Program-made: the position numbers and the translations under genes | Origin: Alligator mississippiensis | Taxonomy: Eukaryota > Chordata > Crocodylia > Alligatoridae | Assembly (NCBI RefSeq): GCF_030867095.1 | Contig: NC_081835.1 | Span: 24,250,501 to 24,314,500, forward strand | Direction: 5' to 3' | DNA length: 64,000 nt | Notes under the pieces: generated by a model | The model's input: only the letters and a program-made list of their open reading frames with translations | Told to the model about the DNA's origin: nothing | Database searches by the model: none | In this document: one piece after another, positions 36,351-46,677 of the stretch | How the letters are laid out: the number at the start of each line of letters is the position of its first letter | How positions within the stretch are numbered: the stretch's first letter is position 1

Positions 36351-36599
36351 GGCTAGGGACAGAAGTTACATATAAACCAGTTAAAAGTGATCAGAAACCA
36401 GTTTAAACCTGTAGCAGAACAGAATTTCAGTGCACATAAACCACTTCTAAAATGGCTGAAACTGGTTTAAAATAAATCTATTCGTACATGGTATCAGAAC
36501 GGACTGATTTAGGTCAAACCCATTTATGGAACTTCTGTCCTAGACCTCTTCCTGGCTCAAGTTAAATCAGTCTCCCAGTATCCCAGGAAGCTTTGAAGC

Positions 36600-38960
36600 T
36601 CTGGGCTGGATTGTGCTGTCTGCTCCTGCCCCAGCCCTCTGGTCCTGAGCCAAAGCATTATCACTGCTCCAGGTAGCTAAGAAGGGGTTAGGGAAGGGGA
36701 TAGGGATGGGAAACCTGGACCTGAACCACAGCCAGGGTCTAGGCTGAGCACAGGCTAGGATGGAAAATGAGACAAAGGGGGGAAGGGACTTTAAAGACCC
36801 TTCCTTCACTGGCATGGGACCCCCACTGGGGTCCACCTGGTGGGGGCAGAACAGCCTCTGCCTGGCTTTTCCCAACTCCCCATTCAAGTGGAAGTGGCAG
36901 AGGCATGCCCAGACACTGGATGGGGCCAGCAGGCTGAGGCAAAGGGGAGGGAAAGGGTTTAACACCCCCCCTTCCTGGCTGTATGAGACCCCAGTCCGTG
37001 TCTGGGAGGGAGCCCCTGCCAGGCCTCCGCCCCGCCCTCCCACTTGAGCAGACAGACAGAGTGGGGTATGGCACTGCCCCAGCCCAGGGCTTGTATGCTG
37101 AGACAGAGAGGGAGGGGAATTTAAACCCCCTCCTTTGCCCTGGACTGCAGCCAGAGTTTGCCTAGGGGGTGCATCCCCCGTCAGTCTTTTGCTCCCCACC
37201 CCCCAAGGCTAGCAGGCTGAGATGGGGGGAGGGGAGGTTTAAACCCCCTCTGTAGCTGCACAGGACACCAGGAAGGATCTACATGGGGGGGGGGCTACAA
37301 TGCTTCTGCCCCCCCACTCCCTGCTCAAGTGTGGGAACAGGGCAGGCCCTGTCAAGATTTTTTCTCCCTTTTTCCTCACTGGAGGAGAGAGTGGGGGAAT
37401 GGCATGCCCCAGTCCAGGGCTTGCATACTGAGGTGGGGAGGGAAGGGGTTTAAACTCCTTCCCTGGCCCAGACAGGACGCCAGCCAGGGTCTGATGGTGA
37501 GGGATGTCCCTGCCAAGCTTTTACACCTTCCCTGCTCAAGTGGGGAAGGAGTGGGGGTACAGAAGCCAGGAAGGAGCTGTCCTCCTTCCCCCATCCAGGA
37601 AGACCCAGCTGGAATCCTATGCCAGCATGGTACAGGGTTTAAAACCCTCCTTCCCCCACTCCCCCAGCATGCCAGCCCAGGGCCACAACCCCAGTCTCCA
37701 CTCAAGTAGGGAAGGGGAAGAAGCCTGGCAGGGGCTGTCCTCCAACCCCTTGAGTAGGGAAGGCGCAGAAGGCTTGCAGGGTCTGCCCCCTCCATCAGAC
37801 CCTGGCTGGGGTCCCATGTAGGCTAAGGGTTTTAAACCCCACTGTCTCCCCACTTCAGCATGTGAGGGCCAGAGCATAGCCACACCCTCCACTCTCTTCT
37901 CCACCAAGGAGAGAGGGAGCAGACCCTGGCAGGGGCTGCCCTCTCCCCCAGCTCAAGTAGCAGCAGAAGCATGGCAGCCCCCCACACAGACCCCAACTGA
38001 AGTCCCATGAAGACATGGAGGCAATTTAAACCCCTCTTTCTCCACCTCAGCCATCTGGCCCTGGGCTGGGGCATAGCCACATGCCTGCTCCACTGAGCAG
38101 GGGGGAGGGGCAAAAGCCTGGCCAGCTGCACACCAAGGCAACCTCTCACTGGGGTCCAGGGCTGAGGAGGAGGTTTAAACACCCCTCCCTGCCCATCTCA
38201 ACATGCAAGCCCTAGGCCAGAGCATGGACACAACCCCTGCTCTCTGCTTGAGCAGCAGAGGGCAATGGCCTGATGGGCTCCACCCCCTCGGGCTTGGGCT
38301 GGGGTCCCATGCAGCCAGAGGAAGAGATTAAATCCCGCTTCTGCCTCCCCAGCCTGCTAGCCCCAGGTCAGGCATGACCACAGACCCTGTTCTCCACTCA
38401 AGCAGGAATCAAGGGAAACAAAACCCTGACAGGAGCTGCCTCTCTCCCTGAATCAAGTTGTGGGGGGGGGGGGGGGGGACGGGACAAAGCCTGGCAGGGA
38501 CTGCTACCCCAGGCAAGTCTGGGCTGGGGTCCACACAGCCATGGAGGGGGCTTAAATCCCTCTCCCCTCCAATCTGCTGGCCCAGGGCTGGGGCATAGCC
38601 ATGCCCCCCCCCTCCACTTGAGGTGGGGCAAAAGGCTGTCAGAAACTGTCCCCCAAGCAGGGAGCAGTAGGGTAAAAGTGTGGCTGGGGCTGTCCCACCA
38701 GACAGACCCCAGCTGGGGTCCCTTGCATGCCAGGATGGGATTTAAACCCTCCTCTCCTCCCTTAGCATGGTGGCACAGACTGAAAGTGGGAGAGCAGATG
38801 GGATGGAAATAAGCCTGGCAGGGGTGCCTTCCATTGCCCAAGGCCAGCCGCAGGCTGGGGTTCCATGCAAGCCATAGAGCAGGGTTTAAATGCTCCCCCC
38901 TGGCCTCAGCATGCTGGACTCAGGCTAGGGCCTGGCCATGCCCCCTCTGCTCTATTAGGG
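36600..38960. repeat. Degenerate tandem array, about 13 units of roughly 115-230 bp
   Basis: A recurring core close to GGTTTAAACCCCTC appears near 36790, 36956, 37117, 37230, 37445, 37635, 37828, 38022, 38170, 38320, 38548, 38740 and 38883. Each is followed in the better copies by CAGCATG, then CCCAGGGCTGGGGCATAGCC, then a variant of CACTCAAGCAGGG, AAGCCTGGCAGGGGCTG and CCCTGGCTGGGGTCC. Spacing varies from about 115 to 230 bp through indels, with several intervals near 190-194. Open frames of up to 210 codons across it are by-products of the GC-rich repeats. Confidence 0.85.
38462..38478. repeat. Poly-G tract
   Basis: Seventeen consecutive G residues inside one unit of the tandem array. Confidence 0.9.
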
Positions 38961-39179
38961 AAAAGCCTTAGAGCTCCCTCCTTTCCCTTTGGCAGTGAAT
39001 GGCAGGCTTAGTGCCTCCCAGCTTCTGGCCTGATCCACTATAGGCATGTGGCTACACTTCCAGAATTGGAAGTGAATGTCTGTTCACTTGCTTCTCAATT
39101 CAAACTCTGCAGTTTAGACTAACCTGCAAAGCCCGAATTGATTCAGACCAGGCTTTTTGAATGTCTGTTCTTAGCCTTA

Positions 39180-40904
39180 GTGTCAGCTGCAGAAATGTCT
39201 AATAAGATTACTTACAGGGTGTTTTCAGGAAGTTTCTACTTTTAACTGACTTATTATTTTAAGGTGGGGAGGAAATCGGAACTTGTGTGGTACATCAGGA
39301 AGCTGAAAAGTGTTGATGCGCAAGTTAACAGTTGTAACATATGCAAAATTCCTCCTAGCCTTCCCCTGCCAAAGTATTTGCTGATCAAAATATATGACTT
39401 TTCTTGATTAAAACATTGGTATCAAGCCTGAACAGAATGTGAAATCTTCCACTACTGCAAAAAGTCTCACAGTTCTACTGCAAGAGTTCAAGCTGTACTA
39501 GCAGAGGGTTATCTCACCAAACCTCATCAATTAATTTGCAGTTATTGCATTAATTTAGGGATCCTATATTGTAATACCTAGTAATTATGTAAATTATAGT
39601 TATAATAATTTGGTCATGCAAATAAGTTTCACATAAGAAATAGGGGGAAAAATATGGGTAAATTGTGATTATGCCCTAATACCACAGCCATTTTCAGCAG
39701 CTGCTATTGCATTTGTGCCAAATTAACAGTCCACTTCACACATGGTACTTATGAACTAAAAATTCCCTTGCGTCTATCTGCATTGCTCACTATTTGTTGT
39801 TCCTTCCAATTGAGGAACATCTGCAAGTTCAGATAGCTTATTTTCACTGCCATAATTCTAAAAAGAGGGAATATAGAATATAAAATATTGAATTCTTTCA
39901 CTGGCCATTTAACATCTATATACTTAGGTCCAACTTGCTTATCTAACTCATCTTTGGTAATTTTTAATATGGTTTTCCATTCAGATGTGCCAAATCTCAA
40001 TTTGCTCCATGACTGCATGTTTTCAGATATTAACCAATGATATGGAAGTCTACAAAAATCAATGCAAGTCAACTCATTGTATTTCTGTGTTCTGCAAGGC
40101 AAACACAGAGGCCCATTGCTGATCACAGCATTTTATAATAAGGGATAATATGGGAAGTGCACAAGTAGGAATAGATGAATCTCGTAAACTTCATGTCAAT
40201 GACTCAGTTTTGCTGGGAAATTAGAATATTATAACAATATAGCAATTGCAGACCCTTGGGATATAGTGGCAGTTGTAACAAACTGTTACCCATTTCTTTC
40301 TCCTTTTTCATTATGAATGCTCTGAGGTAGGTAGCCTAACTAGGATTAAACAGAATAGTTAGCTACACTGTGATACGTGTAGGTCCACCAGCAGACAACT
40401 TTAGAGAGCCCTCTTTTTCTTGTATTCCACTGTTTGTCATCCAAGACTATATGCATATTTGACGGTAACTTCATTTTTTCCTGCAATCCATAATTCTGTG
40501 TGGTTATCATTTTAGGCATATTTCACCTCTTACTCTTGTCAAAGAAATGAGACTCATTTTTTCTGAAGTGGTTCTTAAAATACAAAACAAAGCACACACA
40601 TATACAGCACCCCTCTTCCACCCCAAGAATTCTCATGGGTGCCTCTGGATAGGGGAGTCAACAGTAGGGATTACACCAAATCCTTTCATAATAGTCATTG
40701 TGCTCCACATTGTTTGATGAAGTAAAAGCTTTCAGTCCTTGTACACAAAACAAAAATAAAGGCTTTTGTATCTTTGATCAGGGAGGGACATACACATAGT
40801 AGTGCTACTTTACAGCAATGTGATCGGGGGGGGGGAGGGGATTTTTAAATCATTTAGTGCTTTTGAAAGGACCAGCTGTACAGATTTTGATAAACCACTG
40901 CTTC
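39180..40904. other. AT-rich sequence without recognised features
   Basis: No gene recognised. A 125-codon minus-strand frame (40126-39749) has no domain I know. A G-run lies at 40826-40835. Confidence 0.45.
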
Positions 40905-40912
40905 ATCTAGTC

Positions 40913-41433
40913 CACGGCTGTCCAAGTGGCAGCCTACAAGGGGTTGACTTACAGCCCCGGGGCTCTCACCTGGACACTGCTCCCCCATTGCTCCAGCTGT
41001 AAATGATCTAGTTTCCAGCTGCTTCATGCCCTCACCCCAGGAAGAAGGGTAGTGCAGCGTGGTGCATTGTGGGCACTGAGGGCGAGTCTGTACTGTGCAG
41101 GGGAGGAATTGCACCTGCAAGAGGCAGGAGTGGGGAGGGAGCATGGGGCAGTGGTGGTGGAGGCACCCACAAGGGGGCATGTTACAGCAAGAAAGAGGGG
41201 AATTTCACCCACAAGATGCAGCAGTGGGGGAAGAGGGCATAGAGTGCAGCACTGGGAGTGTGTGGTGCAGTAGTGGAGGGGGTGCGTATGCAGGCATGCA
41301 AAGTGGTGAGGTGTGGGGTGGGAGAGCATCCATGTGGTGCACGATCTGGTGGCTTGTTGCTTGCCTGGTGTGGCCTGCACAGTGTGCACTCCTTTGATGT
41401 TACCCCTGGGAGCTTGGAAGTTAGACAGCCCTA
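40913..41433. mobile_element. Probable hAT element with GC-rich interior
   Basis: The left end CACGGCTGTCCAAGTGGCAG resembles the complement of the right end, TAGGGCTGTCTAACTTCCAA. The flanks ATCTAGTC (40905-40912) and GTCTAGGC (41434-41441) agree at 6 of 8 positions, consistent with an aged target duplication. The interior is G-rich, with variants of GGGGGA...GAGGG...GTGCA. The open frames inside (up to 164 codons) lack domains. Confidence 0.6.
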
Positions 41434-41441
41434 GTCTAGGC

Positions 41442-42090
41442 TCATCTGGCCTGTCAGGGAGCAAGACTTGACAGTTCCTAGGCTTTTTAAATACTGTAAG
41501 TCTATCCCATTTGGTCAATGGACCTCCTTCCTCTAGGGCTCTAGGATGCAGGTCTCAGAGCAATATTTGCTATGACTTCAGCAAGCTAGATCTACTTTCT
41601 CATCTTCTGTCCCAATAACTCCAATTATTTTGCTGTTCAATTCAACCCCTGCCACCACTAGCCAGCCCCCCCCCCAGCCACCACTTTGGACTTCTCTCTT
41701 CCCCACTGCCCCCTACCCCTCAAGGTACCCTTGCCTCCCCAAGCCTCTCTTGTGGATGCCCAGGCTCTCTCCTCCAGGCGAGCAGGTAGAATAGCGTTAA
41801 CCTGCCTGCCCAGCCCCCACTACCATCCCCAGGCTTGTTGTTCTTCTCCAGGGTGAGCCCACCCATACAGCAGAGGCAAGTTAACCCTTCCCAGAGAGCA
41901 GAGGCCAAGTAGGCAAGTTAACCCCTCCCTGCCTGCCTGCCTGCCCACCCCCTCCCCCAACAGACAGTGCATGTAGCCACAAGCAAGCAGGAGGGAAGGA
42001 GTGAGGGCAGGGGCAACAGGGTGTTTAGCTTAGAGAGGCTGTGTAGCTTGAATCAGAGAGAATCCTGCCCTGGAGTGGCGTAACTTTAAG
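41442..42090. other. Unassigned, with a CCTG microsatellite
   Basis: CT-rich sequence with no gene. A short CCTG tetranucleotide run lies at about 41927-41945. Confidence 0.5.
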
Positions 42091-42098
42091 CTGCCTAC

Positions 42099-42835
42099 TA
42101 GGGCTGTGCAAAGCTTCAGTCGCAGAGTCAATTTGGCAGAGATTCAGCCTGATTCAGTGGCTGAATCTCCAAATTGAATCAGGGGATGCTTCAATCTCTC
42201 CGAATTGAATCAAAACCCTCTGAATCAATTCAGAGAGATTCAATGATTTGGACGTAGACACAGCTTTAAATGTTTTTTCTACATACCTCAAGGTACCAGG
42301 CAGCTCATCAATGCTGAGATGGTCAGGTAGATGGAGTATCCCACAGGAGCATGGGGGGCTCCCCAGCATGCTCAGCAGCTGACCTGGAAGTGAACTAGAA
42401 GCACTTCCAGTCCAATTCCAGGTCTGCCATGCGGAGCAAGTAGGGGACCCCTAGTCCACCCCTTGACTCAGTGACTGGTGCCTCCTGGGTCTGGGGGGGG
42501 ACCCCAGGTCCCCCGTCCCCCCCCCCCCTTGGCTGATCACCGAGCTGGGGAGGCATGGGGGGGGGGCGGGTCTCCTGAATGCTCTTGTGGGACGCTCCAT
42601 CCACCCCACCATTGCAGCATTTATAAGCTATGCCTGGTACCTTGAGGTATGTAGAAAAAACATTTAAAGCAGTATCTTTGGCCAAATCGCTGATTCTCCA
42701 AATCAGCATTGAATCTTCTTCAGATTCAGATTTGGCCAAATTGAATTGGGATAGTGATCCAAATCAATTAATCAAATTGCTGCCCCCAATTCAGGCTGAA
42801 TCCAAATTGAATACAGCTCATTTCACATACCCCTA
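42099..42835. mobile_element. Non-autonomous foldback hAT element (type 1)
   Basis: The left end is TAGGGCTGTGCAAAGCTTC and the right end is the complement of TAGGGGTATGTGAAATG. The target duplication CTGCCTAC (42091-42098) / CTGCCTAA (42836-42843) matches at 7 of 8. The 737-bp element folds back: a CTTTAAATGTTTTTTCTACATACCTCAAGGTACC arm near 42265, trimmed at its ends, recurs as its complement near 42637-42668. It is the uninterrupted sister of 25812-27362 and shows what that copy looked like before the LTR insertion. The centre is C- and G-homopolymer rich. Confidence 0.9.
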
Positions 42836-42843
42836 CTGCCTAA

Positions 42844-43500
42844 CAAGTGCTTAAAACTAGTTTCAAGAGTTCATGTGCAGACAATCCAAGTGTTAAGAGC
42901 TCCAGCAGCAGCCCAAAATTACCATGTAATAAGGCCCTAATGCCCTAAGGTTCAGACAACCAAGAGAAAGCATCCACAGCACTCTCACCCTATATCATTC
43001 CAGTAACTTGGGGCTTTTCAATTTAACAGGTTTTGCCGCAGTTGGCAAGTCAACTATAACTCAAATCCTTTTCCTTATTCTCATCTTCATCCTGCCACTA
43101 AGGTCACACTTTTGACAGAACTTGAGCATATAAAAGTGTTTTTTAAGAACATTTTGATCTCCCAGTTAAAGGTGCAGCTCAAAATATTTCTACAGTTGCC
43201 TTATCTGTCCCCTTAGGCTTACATTGAATAAAACAAAATGGGCCCAGTGTGCCTTAAAATCCTTTAAAACATCCTTTTAAGACTTTCAAAGCAACCAGTT
43301 TTGTGAAGAGGCTTTCCTTATATAACATATGAATGCAAGGTAAAATAATGGATAATTAATTATATCCAAGTTCTTCCAGACATTAATTATTATCTGGGGG
43401 CAAAAAACAAACAGTTATGACTGTGATATCAAAATTATTTTAAAATGTTTGCCCAAGTAAAACATACCCTGCCATGTCATTCACTGTTATTACTTAGTTT
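42844..43500. other. AT-rich sequence without recognised features
   Basis: No gene or repeat terminus recognised. Confidence 0.45.
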
Positions 43501-43503
43501 TTA

Positions 43504-43979
43504 GGGGTGTATCTAAACATACAATTAATGCAATGCAATAAATTCTGGCACATAACACACCAGTTCATTGCTCCTGGGTACCACATCTTCACATGCACCC
43601 AGGACTACAGCATGTTGAGCCAGGTCGAAGCAATCCCAGATGGCAGAGGGCCTGGTGGGAGGGGGGGGGGGGGGGGAAAGAGAGGGAAAAAAAAAACAAA
43701 ACCCAGGGCTGTTCTAACTCAGCTCAATGTGGAGAGGCTGGGTGGGGCACAAGGGTGCTCCAGTTCAGGGCTAGCCAGCAGGCAGCCCCCGCCTGCTGCA
43801 CTCGTGCCTCAGCCAGCCTGGTCCCCATCTACATGTGCACTGGAGTACTTTACTCCACTGCAGAATAGTACTTGTAAATGAGTTCATTCCAGCGTAATAG
43901 CATCACATGTATAGATGCTGAGACTATACAGCAGAGCTAATTAGTCAGCTCAATGTATGTATCTCATGTAGATGTGCCC
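43504..43979. mobile_element. Non-autonomous DNA transposon, TA-flanked, with G-rich centre
   Basis: The left end GGGGTGTATCTAAACAT resembles the complement of the right end, GGGCACATCTACATGA. TA flanks both sides (43502-43503 and 43980-43981), or TTA/CTA if read as three bases. This fits either a Tc1/mariner (TA) or a PIF/Harbinger (TWA) target, which I cannot decide between. A 16-G run sits at 43661-43676. Non-coding. Confidence 0.6.
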
Positions 43980-43981
43980 TA

Positions 43982-45290
43982 GGTGTGGTAACAGCAAAAT
44001 ATTTTGTAACCTATTTTAATCTTCCTAATTTTCAGAGAACATTGTGATCCAACATCCTTTTCCTAGCCCTTTTTTCCTGACAGTTTTGCAAAGAATTTTT
44101 TTCAGCTATGTTTATTTTTTCAGCTATGTTTAACATGCATCCAAAGATTTTCACTTAAAAGAAAGATTGAAAGGTGCTTTATAGGGAGCAGAAAATTGGA
44201 AGTGATGGAATAAAGCAAGCAGATCATTTCTGCACAGGAGAAAGAATTACACTTCTCAATACATTAAATTCTGTATGAAAAAGTCAGAGAAATGGCATTA
44301 TTACTGTGGATTTTATTTATTTATTTTTAAATATAGTGTACAGTCTGACAAGTTATAATTCACTATTCAGATTTCCTTAATCTTTTTTATGAAAAATTGG
44401 AAATTCTTTCTGCAAAAGCACAGCTCACCACATTTCTGCAAACAGACAGCTATTCAAGCCCAAAAGTAGAACAAAAGTATCTTACTGCTTTATAATTGCG
44501 ATGTCAGTAACACCAGGGGTTTACTAGCATTTGCAGAATCATAAAGACTGGTGTTCTTTCAAAAGGGAACCTGATAAATCTTCCACTGAGTTTATCATCC
44601 ATGAATTTCAGCATCTAGTCCTAGAAATAAATGTTTATGCTCCGCAAAGCATGGTCCATCTCAGTCATTTCAGGTAGCCACATTTGCAAAATTGTGATTT
44701 TTCTTGACCAGTACATTTTCTATTCAGGAGAAAAATTCATGAAACAGTATCTTAATACTGCATTTGCATCCTATGGTCCTTTTGGTCTACAGACCACAAA
44801 GTAGATTTTTTTGTTTGTCTTATCTGAACAGTCTTTTCCATCTCTATGAGGCTATGAATTCTAATAAGATATATCTATTTCTGTCTTCTTGGTTGAAAAT
44901 ACTGCAATGCTGAAGAAGGGAGAAAAAGTCAAATAGGTAAATACACCTTGACTCTGCCTCTCAGTATAGTTTGTGTTCACTAATACAATGCTGAAAGGCT
45001 TCCTCGGTTCAACCCATCAATAAAAAGGATTTTTTTTTATTCCTTAGAAATAGAAATAAACATTCATTTGTGTTTAAATTATTTGTGAACCTTATACTAA
45101 ATTTTTAATCAATTTAACTCATTTTGGAAAATGGAAACTGAGGGTTAATGTTAAAAGTTAAATTTAAAGAAAAACTTAAACCATTTTGACTGGTGCAGAA
45201 GAATAGCATAAGAGATGTGAGGAGAGGCAACTCAGGCTATCAAATACAGGGGTGCACTTTCCCTGCCTTCATTTCGCAGCAACCCGAGTA
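43982..45290. other. AT-rich sequence without recognised features
   Basis: No gene, RNA or repeat terminus recognised. Confidence 0.45.
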
Positions 45291-45329
45291 ATCTATATAT
45301 ATCTATCCATCTCCATCTCCCCATCTATC
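45291..45329. repeat. Imperfect TATC/CATC microsatellite
   Basis: A short run of TATC, CATC and TCTC units directly abuts the left end of the next hAT element, so part of that element's apparent target duplication lies in simple sequence. Confidence 0.8.
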
Positions 45330-46347
45330 AGGGCTGTGCGAAGCTTCAGCTGGCAATTCAATTCAGAGGAGATTTGGCCCAATTCAGTGGCCGAATCTCT
45401 GAATCAGAATCAAATCAGGGGACCAATTAAAAGGTCTGAATCAATTTGAAGCTCTCCAAATCTTGGGAAAAGATTCAGAGAGCTTCAATAATTCAGACAG
45501 TCCTGCCTGCTGCACGGAGCTGCAGCCAGACTCGGAGCTGGTAAATAGGGGGCAGAGGACCATGGAGGGACCCCTGCCAGCCCTCATCTCCTACCTGCTC
45601 CCCCAGGCTCCCTGACCCCTGCCTACCCCCCCAGCTCCCAGTGCTTTAAAACAAAAAGAGCCCTGACTCGCCAGGTGCTGCTGGGCGGGGGGGGGCAATC
45701 CCCACAGCCCCCCACTGCATAGGGGGCTATACACAGGCCCCCTGACCTTCCCCGCTCTAGCCCCGCCCCCCGCATGGCTGCCCTGCCTGACCCAGCTCCC
45801 GCCCTTTAAGGAAAAAACCCCCCAGGACTCACCGCTCCTGTAGCAGCTTCAGGGCCCCCCATACAGCATGAGGTAGCAGGTGGCAGCGGGGATTGCCCCC
45901 CTCCAGCAGGAATGGTAAGTCCAGGGGGGTTTCTTTTTTTTTTTTTTTCTTAAAGGGCCAAAGCTGTGGTGGGCAGGGCAGCCGTGAGGGGGTCCTTGGG
46001 TGGGGGGGCTTGGGAGGCTTGTGCAGAGCTCCCCACACAGTGAGGCAGTTGGGGGGCAGCAGGGATTGCCCTCACCCCACCCAGCAGCACCTGCTGAGTC
46101 AGGGCTTTCTCCCCTCCCCCCCCCCACCCCCAAGTGCTAGGAACTGGGGCAGGCAGGTCAGCTATTGCCAGGCTAGGAGAGCAGGCAGGGGATGGGCCTG
46201 GGTAATTCAGTGATTCAGCAGCAGCTGAACCTCCGAATCAGATTCAGCCAAATCAAATTGGGACAGCGATTTGAATCATCAAACTGAATCACTGTCCCCC
46301 AAATTGTCCAAATCTGAAACAAATACTAGCCACTTTGCACAGGCCTA
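45329..46347. mobile_element. Non-autonomous hAT element (type 1 termini, type 3 interior)
   Basis: The left end CAGGGCTGTGCGAAGCTTC pairs with the complement of the right end, TAGGCCTGTGCAAAGTGG. The flanks CCATCTAT (45321-45328) and CTATCTAT (46348-46355) match at 7 of 8, though they lie in simple repeats. The first and last 150 bp are dense in AATTCAG / GAATC motifs, as in the type 1 elements. The interior differs and is shared with 62207-62848 (GGGATTGCC, CCATACAGCA and GCACTTTAAAA-like blocks). The open frames inside (up to 106 codons) have no domain. Confidence 0.85.
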
Positions 46348-46385
46348 CTATCTATATATGTAGAACTTAGTCCTTCTATCTGTGC

Positions 46386-46408
46386 GTCTGTCTGTCTTCC
46401 TGTCTGTA
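46386..46408. repeat. TCTG-rich microsatellite
   Basis: An imperfect GTCT/TCTG run. Confidence 0.7.
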
Positions 46409-46451
46409 ATGCTCTTGGGGGGATAGCTTCTGGCGGGGTGTCACTCTAGCC

Positions 46452-46669
46452 CACAGCTTTCCAAACTGTGTGCCGTGACACATTAGTGTGTCGGCGGCAG
46501 TGTGTAGGCATGTCGCGCGAAATGCAGAAAATTTTGTGGAAGGGCACCGCGGAGCTACCTTACTCGCGTCTGCTTCCCTTGGCCCCTCCCCCAGAACTGA
46601 ATTACTGTGTCATGAAATGATGCATGTCTAAAAAGTGTGTCACCAACATGAAAAGTTTGGAAAGCTCTG
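46452..46669. mobile_element. hAT MITE (218 bp)
   Basis: The left end CACAGCTTTCCAAACT matches the complement of the right end, CAGAGCTTTCCAAACT, at 15 of 16 positions. The 8-bp target duplication CTCTAGCC is perfect (46444-46451 and 46670-46677). The stretch GTGTGCCGTGACACATTAG just inside the left end is echoed by GTGTGTCACCAACATG at the right. Non-coding. Confidence 0.93.
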
Positions 46670-46677
46670 CTCTAGCC

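Larger units (their letters stand above)
36351..39176. mobile_element. PIF/Harbinger-like non-autonomous element carrying a tandem array
   Basis: The left end GGCTAGGGACAGAAGTTACA matches the complement of the right end, GGCTAAGAACAGACATTCAA, with 10 of the first 12 bases identical. TTA flanks both ends (36348-36350 and 39177-39179), as expected of the TWA targets of PIF/Harbinger elements. A second inverted copy of the terminus occurs inside the left end (complement of GTCTAGGACAGAAGT near 36543), and GAATGTCTGTTC is duplicated within the right end. Between the ends lies a GC-rich degenerate tandem array. No transposase was seen. A 3-bp flank alone would be weak evidence, so the terminal repeat carries the call. 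Confidence 0.68.

Noticed and set aside
36567..37199. 210-codon minus-strand open frame
   Set aside because: It falls in the GC-rich tandem array. Its repeated Pro/Gly/Leu-rich sequence follows the DNA repeat, not a protein family.
36600..38960. CRISPR-like array
   Set aside because: Repeats are long, degenerate and contiguous without unique spacers of constant size, so this is a eukaryotic tandem repeat.
41024..41518. 164-codon minus-strand open frame, His/Pro/Cys-rich
   Set aside because: It extends across the right end of a probable hAT element, and its low-complexity composition indicates chance.
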